Assembly (NCBI RefSeq): GCF_900066015.1
Contig: NZ_LN890655.1
Span: forward strand, 1,094,726 to 1,158,725
Direction: 5' to 3'
DNA: 64,000 nucleotides
From: Candidatus Promineifilum breve
GTDB taxonomy: Bacteria > Chloroflexota > Anaerolineae > Promineifilales > Promineifilaceae
Part shown: positions 16,630-23,764 of the stretch, piece by piece
How the letters are laid out: every line of letters begins with the position of its first letter
Numbering within the stretch: the stretch's first letter is position 1
The notes under the pieces: generated by a model
Database searches by the model: none
The model's input: the letters and a program-made list of their open reading frames with translations, nothing else
Told to the model about the DNA's origin: nothing
Made by a program: the position numbers and the translations under genes

Positions 16630-18396
16630 CTAATACTCTTCGACCGGCAGGCCGTTCTTGGTCTGATCGACGTGCTCCAGGATGGAACGCGCCCCGCTGA
16701 CGGCCGTGTCGCCCTGTGTGCCCAGCATGGCCGCCAACTCGCGCACCCGGCCGTCGGTGTCCAGCGCCGTCACGTGGGTGGTGGTGCGCCCGTCGGCCAC
16801 GGCCTTGCTGACGTGGAAGTGGGCGTCGCCATAGCCGGCCAGCTGCGGCAGATGGGTGACGACGACGACCTGGTGATTGGCTTCGGCGGCCAGGCTCCAT
16901 AGCTTGCGGCCCACGATGTCGCCCACACGCCCGCCGATGCCCTGGTCGATCTCGTCGAAGATGAGCGTCGGCGTCTCGTCCACCCCGGCCAGCGCCGTCT
17001 TCAGGGCCAGCATCAGCCGCGCCGTCTCGCCGCCGCTGGCGACGCGGGCCATCGGCTTCAGCGGCTCGCCGGGGTTGGCCGAGATGAGGAATTCCACCTC
17101 GTCGATGCCCGACTGATCGAACGCCAGCCGCTGTTGCGCGCCATCGATGGTCACGTAGCAGCCGCCCGGCGACGGTTGGGCGCGAAAATCGACGCCGAAA
17201 CGCGCCCCGGCCATCTTGAGGTCGGCCAGATGAGCCTCAGCCGCCGCCGACAGGCGCTCGGCCGCGGCCCGCCGCTGGCGCGATAGCTCGCCGGCCAGGC
17301 GGCCCACGCTGCGCAGATAGGCCTCCTGCTCGGCCTCCAGTTCGGTCGTGCGCGCGCCGCTATTTTCCAGTGTGATGAGTTCGGCCTCGGCTCGATCGCC
17401 GGCGGCCAGCAGCCCGGCCACGTCGCTCTCGCCATACTTGCGCTTCAGATCGCTGATCGCCTCCAGCCGCGCTTCCACGCCGTTCAGCCGTTGCGGGTCG
17501 TATTCCAGCGAATCGAGGTAATCCTGAATGTCGGCCGCGGCCTCGTTGAGTTGAAAGCCCAACCCCTGCACGTTCGCCAGCGATTCGGCGCGGGTCTCGT
17601 CCAGCCGGGCCAGTTGGGCCAACGCATGCTCCACCCGGCCCAGCAAATCGACCACCGCCGGGCGATCCTCATCGACGGTGATCAGCAGGGCCACGGCCTC
17701 GCCGGCGAAGCGGCCCAACTGCTCGGCGTTGGCCAGCCGCACGCGCTCCACGCGCAACGTCTCTTCCTCGTCGGGGCGCAGCGCGGCAGCGGCGATCTCC
17801 TGGGCTTTGAACTGGAGCATCTCGATGCGTTGGGCCATGTCGCGTTGGCTACGGCGCAAGCTCTCCAGTTCGCGCTGCACGGCCTGGAGCTTGTGTACCT
17901 CGGCCGCCAGCGCGCGGCGCTCGCCGTCCAGCCCGCCGAAGGCATCAAGCAGCGGCAAATGGGCGCGCGGCCGCAGCAGCGACAGATGCTCCCCCTGGCC
18001 GTGGATGTCGATGAGCGGGTCGGCCAGTTGGCGCAGGATGGCCAGGCTGACGGTGCGGCCGTTGACGCGGCAAATGTTGCGGCCGTTGGCCCGCATCTCC
18101 CGCGCCAGGACGACGAACTCGCCCTCGTCCTCGTCCAGCCCCTCGGCCTCCAGCAGCGGTTGCAGCGTGTCGCGCAGGGCTGACTCCAGGCGGAAGGTGG
18201 CCTCCACGTAAGCCTGGTCGCTGCCGGCGCGGACGGCGGTCGTATCGGCCCGCCCGCCCAGCACCAGCATCACCGCGTCGAGGATGATCGATTTGCCCGC
18301 GCCCGTCTCGCCGGTCAGCACGTTGAAGCCGGGATCCAGCCGCAGACGTAGTTCTTCGATAATCGCGAAATTGCGAATGTACAGTTCCGATAGCAT
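16630..18396 (-). CDS. recN: DNA repair protein RecN
   Basis: RecN is an SMC-like ATPase that helps hold broken DNA during recombination repair. The 588-aa protein has the split ATPase head: Walker A FNVLTGETGAGKSIILDA near residue 30, ABC signature VASGGETARLMLAL and Walker B TLIFDEIDQGIGGRVG near the C-terminus. A coiled-coil middle lies between (about residues 160-370). The length is close to the normal 550-570. It lies in a same-strand run with the gene at 18409 upstream (12 bp) and the glycosylphosphotransferase downstream. Confidence 0.95.
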   Translation of the reverse strand: MLSELYIRNFAIIEELRLRLDPGFNVLTGETGAGKSIILDAVMLVLGGRADTTAVRAGSDQAYVEATFRLESALRDTLQPLLEAEGLDEDEGEFVVLAREMRANGRNICRVNGRTVSLAILRQLADPLIDIHGQGEHLSLLRPRAHLPLLDAFGGLDGERRALAAEVHKLQAVQRELESLRRSQRDMAQRIEMLQFKAQEIAAAALRPDEEETLRVERVRLANAEQLGRFAGEAVALLITVDEDRPAVVDLLGRVEHALAQLARLDETRAESLANVQGLGFQLNEAAADIQDYLDSLEYDPQRLNGVEARLEAISDLKRKYGESDVAGLLAAGDRAEAELITLENSGARTTELEAEQEAYLRSVGRLAGELSRQRRAAAERLSAAAEAHLADLKMAGARFGVDFRAQPSPGGCYVTIDGAQQRLAFDQSGIDEVEFLISANPGEPLKPMARVASGGETARLMLALKTALAGVDETPTLIFDEIDQGIGGRVGDIVGRKLWSLAAEANHQVVVVTHLPQLAGYGDAHFHVSKAVADGRTTTHVTALDTDGRVRELAAMLGTQGDTAVSGARSILEHVDQTKNGLPVEEY

Positions 18397-18408
18397 GACA
18401 CCCGAAGT

Positions 18409-19293
18409 TTAGCGCATTTGCCAATAGGCGGCACTGGCCCCAACGAACAGATAGATGGCCGGGCCAATCAGGTTGAATAAGCCCACCATGCCGGTCAGAA
18501 AGCCCAGAAACACTGGGATTGCCACGCCCAGCACCATCATGGCGACGACCAGGGCCGGCAGATAGCGCCCGCGCCGCCCGCCGATGGCCCGCTTGGTGAT
18601 GCGGCCGATGAAGCCGCCGACAGCCCCGCTGATGAAGAAGATGAGCAGGAAAAACACAAACATACCGCCGGCAAAGCGGGTCATCAGGTAACCGGCCAGC
18701 AAACTAATGGGCAACGAGACCAGCGCGGCCACCAGATAATCAATCGGGCGGCTATTGAAGAAAGCGTCCTCGGCGTCGCGCTGGCACTCGGGGCAGATGT
18801 AGCCGACGGGCGTCTTGTTGGCGCAACTGATGCAGATGGGCCGGTTGCAATTGTAGCAGCGCAGCGACGTGGGACGGTCGGGGTGGCGGTAGCAGACCAG
18901 TTCGTAGGCGGCGGCCTCCGGCTTGGCTTCGCCAGGAACGCCGAGGGCGCGCTCCAGGCTCGTGGCCGCTTCCGGCGGGGCGGCTGCTTTCACGACCTCG
19001 ACCGGGGCCAGCGCGGCCTCAACTTCCGGCGGGACGGGGCGGCCGTCCAGCCGGGCCAGCCCGGCCACGGCGGCGGGCATGTCGGGGGCCAGCGCCAGGG
19101 CGCGCTCGTAGGCGGCGCGCTTCTCGGCCGGGTCGCCGACGACCGCGGCCAGCCCGGCCCAGGCTTCGGCCACGTCGGGCGCGTCGCTCAATATTTGCCG
19201 GTACATGCTCTCGGCCGCCGCATTCTTGCCGTAGGAGGCATTGCGCTCAGCCTGCGTGAGCAACGTCCGCAATCTGGGGTCTGTGATCATCAT
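18409..19293 (-). CDS. membrane protein with N-terminal TPR and B-box-like zinc finger
   Basis: I do not recognise a named family for this 294-aa protein. Residues 1-95 look like two or three TPR-type helical repeats (AAESMYRQILSDAPDVAEAW, AAYERALALAPDMPAAVAGL). After an A/P-rich linker, residues 133-175 form a B-box-like zinc site with CYRHPDRPTSLRCYNC, CISC and CPEC. The C-terminal half has about four transmembrane helices and a basic loop (TKRAIGGRRGRY). Rhomboid-type and other membrane proteins in related bacteria often carry a B-box finger at the same position. The combination suggests a membrane-anchored scaffold (inference). It lies 12 bp upstream of recN. Confidence 0.7.
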   Translation of the reverse strand: MMITDPRLRTLLTQAERNASYGKNAAAESMYRQILSDAPDVAEAWAGLAAVVGDPAEKRAAYERALALAPDMPAAVAGLARLDGRPVPPEVEAALAPVEVVKAAAPPEAATSLERALGVPGEAKPEAAAYELVCYRHPDRPTSLRCYNCNRPICISCANKTPVGYICPECQRDAEDAFFNSRPIDYLVAALVSLPISLLAGYLMTRFAGGMFVFFLLIFFISGAVGGFIGRITKRAIGGRRGRYLPALVVAMMVLGVAIPVFLGFLTGMVGLFNLIGPAIYLFVGASAAYWQMR

Positions 19294-19409
19294 TACCTAC
19301 CTGGCTAACGCCGACAACTCGACAATGATTATCGCCGGGGCGATTTTGCCTGCCAATCGTTAATTTTTGCTCAATACCGGATGAGCGTCGACTAAATACC
19401 CATTCCATT

Positions 19410-19536
19410 GTTCGTAGTCAGGCGCTTTAGCGCCGTCGGGCGACAGGAGTCACCTCTAGTCGGGCGACAGGAGTCGCCTACCGTCGGGTGACAAGAGTCG
19501 CCTCGAAGAACGCAACTAAAGTTGCTGACTACGAAC
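19410..19536. repeat. nested-palindrome repeat, GTTCGTAGTCAG family (copy 1)
   Basis: The outer ends are inverted: GTTCGTAGTCAG at 19410 and CTGACTACGAAC ending at 19536. Inside are further small palindromes, GGCGCTTTAGCGCC and GCAACTAAAGTTGC, plus three degenerate copies of GTCGGGCGACAGGAGTCGCC. It begins four bases after the nadK stop codon in transcript direction. The remaining 116 bp up to the next gene (19293) show nothing else. The sister copy is at 56969-57046. Confidence 0.9.
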
Positions 19537-19539
19537 GTT

Positions 19540-20409
19540 TTAAAAGCGTCCGTCGCGGTTCTGGCCGATATTCAAGTGGGGCCAGCTAAAGCCCAGCCGG
19601 CCCATCAACCGGCGATAGAAAAAGCCGGCGCTCTCCACCCGCGCGAAGCTGCACGTCCGCTCGTGGCGGGTGATGACGATCTCGTCGCCGTCCTGCACCA
19701 ACGTGCTCTTCTGGCCGTCGGCGGTCAGATAAGCCTCGTAGCCGCGCTCGACCTGAATGGCGATGCGGGCGTTCTCGTGCAGCACCAGCGAGCGGTTCAG
19801 GCTCAGATGGGCCGCCACCGGGACGATGACCAGATTCTGCAACTGTGGCGGCAGCAGCGGCCCGCCGGCGGCCATGGCGTAGGCCGTGGAGCCGGTCGGC
19901 GTGGCGACGATGAGGGCGTCGGCGATGTAGGTCGTCACCAGATCGTCATCGACGCGCAGATGCAGCTGAATGACCCGCGCCTGCGCGCCGCGGCCGATCA
20001 CCACTTCGTTGAGCGCGGTAAACGGCTCGATCAGTTGCCCGCCGCGCCACAACTCAGCGTGGAGCAGCAGCCGCCGCTCGATCCAGTAGTCGCCGCCCAG
20101 CAGCCGCTCCAGCTTTTGCGGCCAGTTCTCCGGCGTGGCCTCGCTCAGAAAACCCACGCGGCCGACGTTGATGCCGAAGATGGGCACGCCAAAGGGCACG
20201 GTCAGGCGCGCCGCCCGCAGCGTGGAGCCGTCGCCGCCCAGCACGATGAGTAACGACGAGCCGTCGATGGGCGCGTCGAGAGCCTCGTCGTCGAGCGGCG
20301 CGGCCGTCCATGAGGCAATGCCGCGCGCCGCCAGCCACGCCTCCACCTGCCGCGCCAGGGGCGCGGAGTCGGGCAGGCGCGGTTGCTCCAGGATGCCGAT
20401 GCGATTCAT
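19540..20409 (-). CDS. nadK: NAD kinase
   Basis: NAD kinase phosphorylates NAD to NADP in the cytosol. From the ATG at 20409 the protein has 289 aa. It has the family's GGDGSTLRAAR nucleotide site, the INVGRVGFLSE block in place of the usual NLGFLTE, the substrate stretch ALNEVVIGRG, and TPTGSTAYAMAAGGPLL. The reading frame remains open far upstream inside hisS, but only the 20409 start gives a normal N-terminus. It lies 14 bp after hisS and is probably co-transcribed with it. Confidence 0.94.
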   Translation of the reverse strand: MNRIGILEQPRLPDSAPLARQVEAWLAARGIASWTAAPLDDEALDAPIDGSSLLIVLGGDGSTLRAARLTVPFGVPIFGINVGRVGFLSEATPENWPQKLERLLGGDYWIERRLLLHAELWRGGQLIEPFTALNEVVIGRGAQARVIQLHLRVDDDLVTTYIADALIVATPTGSTAYAMAAGGPLLPPQLQNLVIVPVAAHLSLNRSLVLHENARIAIQVERGYEAYLTADGQKSTLVQDGDEIVITRHERTCSFARVESAGFFYRRLMGRLGFSWPHLNIGQNRDGRF

Positions 20410-20423
20410 GGGCCAGAAAGCGC

Positions 20424-21707
20424 TCAGGCGGCCAGCCGTTCCCGGAGCCAGTCGACGACGCCAGCCAACGCGACCGGCGTCTGTTCTTTGTCGCCCATCA
20501 TCAGCCGGGCGGCGACCAGCCCCTCGGCCAGCTCGTTCTCGCCGATGATGAGGGCGTAGCGGGCATGGTGGTTGTCCGCCTCGCGCATCTGGCTCTTCAG
20601 GCTGCGACCGTGCCGGGCAAAGGCCAGGCGTGTGCCGATGCCCGCGTCGCGCAGGCGGTCGGCCAGTTGGACGGCGGCCGTCTTGGTGGCCCCGCCGAAG
20701 TGGGCGATGAGCACCGGCAGCGGCGTGGCTGGGGGCGGCGCCACCCCCTGCTCCTTCATGCCCAGCGATACCCGCTCGACACCGATGCCCACGCCGACGC
20801 CGGGCGTGGAATCGCCGCCGATGTCCTCGGCCAGCCCGTCGTAGCGCCCGCCGCCGCATAGCGCCGCCTGCGCACCGATGCCCTCCTGCCACACCTCGAA
20901 GACCGTCTTGGTGTAGTAGTCGATGCCCCGCACCAGCCGGAAATTGATGCTATACGATTGGCCCAGCGCGTCGAGCAATTCGCGCACCCCGGCGAAGTGG
21001 TCGCGGCAATCGTCGCACAGGTGATCGGCGATATGGGGCGCGCCGGCCAGCAGCTCGTCCATGCCGGTGGCCTTGCTATCGAGCACGCGCAACGGGTTCT
21101 TGGTCAGCCGCTCCTTGTCGATGCCGGCCAGCTTGTCGTAATGGTCATTCAGATAGGCCACCAGCAGGGCCAGATAGCCCGGCCGGCACACCCGGCAGCC
21201 GGTGCTGTTGAACTGGAAGGTCAGCCCCTTGAAGCCCAGATCGCGGAAGAGGCTCATCGCCAGCATCATAATTTCCACGTCGGCCGCCGGGTCGTCCTCG
21301 CCCAATATCTCGCAATTGATCTGGCTGAACTGGCGCAGGCGTCCGGCCTGGGGGCGCTCGCGGCGGAAGGAGGGGCCGATGGTGTAGAGCTTCACCGGCC
21401 TCGGCCAGGCTTTCATGCTGTTCTGAATATAGGCACGCACGAACCCGGCGGTGAATTCGGGCCGCAGGGTGATGCTGGAGCCGTCATCCTCCTTGATGGT
21501 GTACATCTCTTTCTGGACGAAGAAATCGGAGCCTTCGCCCACGCCGCGGCTGAATAACTCTGTGGCCTCGATGATCGGCGTCTCGATGTGCTGAAAGCCA
21601 TAGCGCCAGGTCACGGCCTCGGCCGCGGCGATGATGGCATCCCAATAACGGCGCTCATCGGGCAGCACGTCGGGCATGCCGGTGAGCCGCTGGATAGTTG
21701 TGGACAA
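20424..21707 (-). CDS. hisS: histidine--tRNA ligase
   Basis: This class II aminoacyl-tRNA synthetase charges tRNA-His. The 427-aa protein has motif 1, motif 2 (SFRRERPQAGRLRQFSQ), the histidine-specific LVRGIDYYTKTVFE and CGGGRYDGL loops, and the C-terminal anticodon-binding domain. The best start is TTG at 21707: GGGAGG lies five bases upstream, and the next residues (STTIQRLTGMPDVLPDE) are typical for the family. The longer frame back to 21740 lacks a ribosome site. A promoter is predicted at 21762-21790. Confidence 0.95.
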   Translation of the reverse strand: MSTTIQRLTGMPDVLPDERRYWDAIIAAAEAVTWRYGFQHIETPIIEATELFSRGVGEGSDFFVQKEMYTIKEDDGSSITLRPEFTAGFVRAYIQNSMKAWPRPVKLYTIGPSFRRERPQAGRLRQFSQINCEILGEDDPAADVEIMMLAMSLFRDLGFKGLTFQFNSTGCRVCRPGYLALLVAYLNDHYDKLAGIDKERLTKNPLRVLDSKATGMDELLAGAPHIADHLCDDCRDHFAGVRELLDALGQSYSINFRLVRGIDYYTKTVFEVWQEGIGAQAALCGGGRYDGLAEDIGGDSTPGVGVGIGVERVSLGMKEQGVAPPPATPLPVLIAHFGGATKTAAVQLADRLRDAGIGTRLAFARHGRSLKSQMREADNHHARYALIIGENELAEGLVAARLMMGDKEQTPVALAGVVDWLRERLAA

Positions 21708-21761
21708 AGTAACCTCCCACCGTCGGCGCGCGCGAGCCACGCCGCCAAATTGTAGGCGTCT

Positions 21762-21790
21762 ATTATACCGGGCAACAGGGAGATTGGGAA
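21762..21790 (-). promoter_or_regulatory. promoter of hisS-nadK
   Basis: On the minus strand TTCCCA (21790-21785) and a perfect TATAAT (21767-21762) are 17 bp apart, giving a start near 21755 and a leader of about 48 nt. No tRNA-like T-box structure is seen in so short a leader. Confidence 0.6.
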
Positions 21791-21802
21791 ACGGAGGAAA
21801 GA

Positions 21803-22351
21803 TCAGGCCAATCGACGGTCGCAGGCGGCGCGTACACCGCAGGCCACGCAGCGCCGCCGGTCGTCGTGGCCGGGGTCGGGGTCTTCTTCTTCGCGGGCGG
21901 CGCGCATTTCGTCCAGCACATCGAGCAAATCCGCTTCCAGATCGGGGGTATAGTCGATGGCGAAGGCGCGATCTTTATATTGCAGAATGCCGTAGGGCGG
22001 CCGGACGCCGTAGTTGGTCTCCACCAGCAGGCAGTAGGCGGCCAATTGCAACACCTGCCCCTCCCACGGCGTGGTCGGGGCCGGGCTGGATTTCAGCTCG
22101 ACGGGGATGATTGTGCCGTCGTTCTGCTCCACCAGATAATCGGGCTTGCCCACCAGGCGCAGGTGGGCGGCGTGGAGCACGTCGTTATTGGCCCGCCAGG
22201 CGCCGGTGTCGGTGTAGATCACCTGCCAGGCCGGCAGCCCGCTCTCCCGGCGCATATCGCGGCCACGGAACCAGAGCACGGCGGCCACGAAGAGCAGCAG
22301 CAACACCACCGCCAGGGGTAAGCCGCTCATCATCATGGTTTGCCCGGTCAT
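21803..22351 (-). CDS. Cas4/RecB-like PD-(D/E)XK nuclease, C-terminal half with a membrane anchor
   Basis: This 182-aa protein starts with one transmembrane helix (PLAVVLLLLFVAAVLWF). The rest is the catalytic half of a Cas4/RecB-type nuclease: metal motifs II and III GKPDYLV and IPVELKS (D..ExK), motif IV QLAAYCLL, and a C-terminal three-cysteine cluster CVACGVRAAC like that binding a 4Fe-4S cluster in Cas4. Motif I and the fourth cysteine are missing here but are present in the gene just upstream (22373-22612). The two are in the same frame, separated by a UGA and seven codons. A GGGAG site precedes this ATG, so separate translation is possible. No cas genes or CRISPR array are nearby. Confidence 0.78.
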   Translation of the reverse strand: MTGQTMMMSGLPLAVVLLLLFVAAVLWFRGRDMRRESGLPAWQVIYTDTGAWRANNDVLHAAHLRLVGKPDYLVEQNDGTIIPVELKSSPAPTTPWEGQVLQLAAYCLLVETNYGVRPPYGILQYKDRAFAIDYTPDLEADLLDVLDEMRAAREEEDPDPGHDDRRRCVACGVRAACDRRLA

Positions 22352-22372
22352 CGCCTCATCTCCCTTGCCCCG

Positions 22373-22612
22373 TCAGCCGGATAGCAATTGGAAGACCAGC
22401 ATGGCCACGGCCACGAACAGGGCCACGTAGGCCAGGCGGCGGAACAACATCGACCGCTCCACCAGGCGGCCATGGCGGGCATGGTGGGCCGTGCCGGCGC
22501 GCATCTCGGTCACATTCGACGAGGACACGGCCCGCACCCGGCGCAACCACCAGGCCCGACGGCAATAGATATAGTCGCCAATTTCGCTGGCGCGAATCCA
22601 GGGATAGCTCAT
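22373..22612 (-). CDS. Cas4/RecB-like nuclease, N-terminal half with a membrane anchor
   Basis: This 79-aa protein begins IRASEIGDYIYCRRAWWL, the N-terminal signature of Cas4-like nucleases with the single conserved cysteine. It continues through MRAGTAHHARHGR, which fits motif I (G..H). It ends with a transmembrane helix, LAYVALFVAVAMLVFQLL, and a UGA stop at 22375-22373. The reading frame then continues RGKGDEA into the next gene. Together the halves rebuild a nuclease of about 269 residues with a two-helix membrane hairpin between motifs I and II. Either this is a genuine split enzyme or a nonsense-interrupted gene. The start is nearly leaderless, with a -10 box seven bases upstream. Confidence 0.72.
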   Translation of the reverse strand: MSYPWIRASEIGDYIYCRRAWWLRRVRAVSSSNVTEMRAGTAHHARHGRLVERSMLFRRLAYVALFVAVAMLVFQLLSG

Positions 22613-22619
22613 ATGTTCT

Positions 22620-22654
22620 ATTGTAGTTATAATGGGGGCGGCGTCAAGTGGCAA
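22620..22654 (-). promoter_or_regulatory. overlapping promoters of the Cas4-like gene, partly inside a repeat
   Basis: Two overlapping promoter solutions are visible on the minus strand. One is TTGCCA (22654-22649) and TATAAC (22631-22626), 17 bp apart. The other is TTGACG (22647-22642) and TACAAT (22625-22620), 16 bp apart. The first -35 box lies in the 7-bp repeat run at 22646-22682. The second would start transcription at or next to the ATG. Confidence 0.55.
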
Positions 22655-22682
22655 GTGGCGAGATGCGGGTGGCGAGTGGCCG
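22646..22682. repeat. single-arm heptad repeat, GTGGCGA family
   Basis: Five degenerate 7-bp units, GTGGCAA, GTGGCGA, GATGCGG, GTGGCGA and GTGGCCG, stand in tandem. Unlike the related elements at 6464 and 44623 there is no complementary arm. It lies between the end of the YihY-family gene and the start of the Cas4-like gene. Confidence 0.75.
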
Positions 22683-22695
22683 TGAGAAGGCGATT

Positions 22696-23604
22696 CTAAT
22701 CGCTCGCGGCGGGCAGCACCGCCGAGGCGGCCATATAGCGATTGAAATAGGCCCCGGACAAGAGGATCAGACTGCTGATGTAGGTCCAGGTCAGGAAGGC
22801 GATGATCGTCCCCACCGACCCGTAGACGAGGTTGGAGCGCGAGAGGTAATTGGCGATAAAGTGGACAAACAACTGCTTGGCGATCTGCCACAAAATCCCG
22901 GCCAGAATCGCCCCCGGCAGCACCTCGCGCCAGGTCACCGGGACGTGGGGGATGAAGTAGTACAGCAGCGTGAACAGCGTGACGTTTAGAAAGACGGCCC
23001 AGAAGCTGGTCGTGAACGGCCCGATGCCCGCCAGCCCGTTCGGCAACAGGGAGTTGATGATGGTCAGGATCGTGCCCTCGATGGTGGAGGCCAGCAGCAA
23101 CAGCCCGGTGATGATGAGCACCATGATGACCGCCAGCGTGCGGTGGCGCCACACCGAGCGCCGGTGGTTAATGTCCGCACCCCAGATGCGATCCATGGCC
23201 CGCGTCACGACGTTGAACACGCTGGACGCCGACCAGATGAGCACCAACGCGGCGATACCGGTCACCGGGCCGCGCGCGGCGGCCAGATTTTGTAGATTCT
23301 CGCCCAGTAGTTCGTTAAGGCCGGGGACGACGAACTCCAACTCGGCCACAATGCGCGTCTCAGCCAGCAGCGGATCGAGCCAATTGCTGGCCAGGGCAAT
23401 GACCAGCAGCGCCAGCGGGAAGAGCGAGAACAGGGTGAAATAGCCGATGGATGAGGCGATCAGTTGCGATTCGGGGGCCAGCGCGTCTTGCATCGAGCGC
23501 ACGGCCAGACCGCCCCACAGCTTGAGCGATGGCAAGAAGGTGATCGCCGCCGCCTGCAAACGGTCGAGCGGCGCGACGGGTTGTTCCGGTGTTACTTTGC
23601 CCAT
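22696..23604 (-). CDS. YihY/BrkB-family inner membrane protein
   Basis: From the ATG at 23604 the protein has 302 aa and six transmembrane segments. It shows the YihY/virulence-factor-BrkB pattern: an N-terminal ASSIGYFTLFSLFPLALLVI helix, SASSVFNVVTRAMDRIWG, and a C-terminal YGSVGTIIAFLTWTYISSL. Despite old names linking it to RNase BN or serum resistance, the family's function is unknown. A start at 23688 is possible but adds a non-conserved N-terminus. The stop codon is followed at 14 bp by the single-arm repeat. Confidence 0.88.
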   Translation of the reverse strand: MGKVTPEQPVAPLDRLQAAAITFLPSLKLWGGLAVRSMQDALAPESQLIASSIGYFTLFSLFPLALLVIALASNWLDPLLAETRIVAELEFVVPGLNELLGENLQNLAAARGPVTGIAALVLIWSASSVFNVVTRAMDRIWGADINHRRSVWRHRTLAVIMVLIITGLLLLASTIEGTILTIINSLLPNGLAGIGPFTTSFWAVFLNVTLFTLLYYFIPHVPVTWREVLPGAILAGILWQIAKQLFVHFIANYLSRSNLVYGSVGTIIAFLTWTYISSLILLSGAYFNRYMAASAVLPAASD

Positions 23605-23692
23605 AGTTCTCGTTGGCCGCCGCATATCGGCAAGCGGCTGGAGTATAGTCCCACTGCGGCCCGTGCTCCAACAAATTTTGGCAATCAATTAT

Positions 23693-23730
23693 CTAGAAAC
23701 CGAGTTTTTCGGAAAAAACTCGGTTTCTAG
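23693..23730. repeat. GAAACCGAGTTTTT hairpin repeat (copy 1)
   Basis: This is a near-perfect 38-bp inverted repeat beginning CTAGAAACCGAG and ending CTCGGTTTCTAG around TTTTTCGGAAAAAA. It lies between the divergently transcribed YihY-family gene and recJ. Sister copies are at 34352-34384 and 44116-44150. Confidence 0.92.
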
Positions 23731-23764
23731 GAGCCATGCGGCTTTTTGAGGATAACCAACGACC

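Noticed and set aside
20410-20892. N-terminal extension of NAD kinase into hisS
   Set aside because: The frame is open by chance inside hisS; the ATG at 20409 opens the standard nadK N-terminus.
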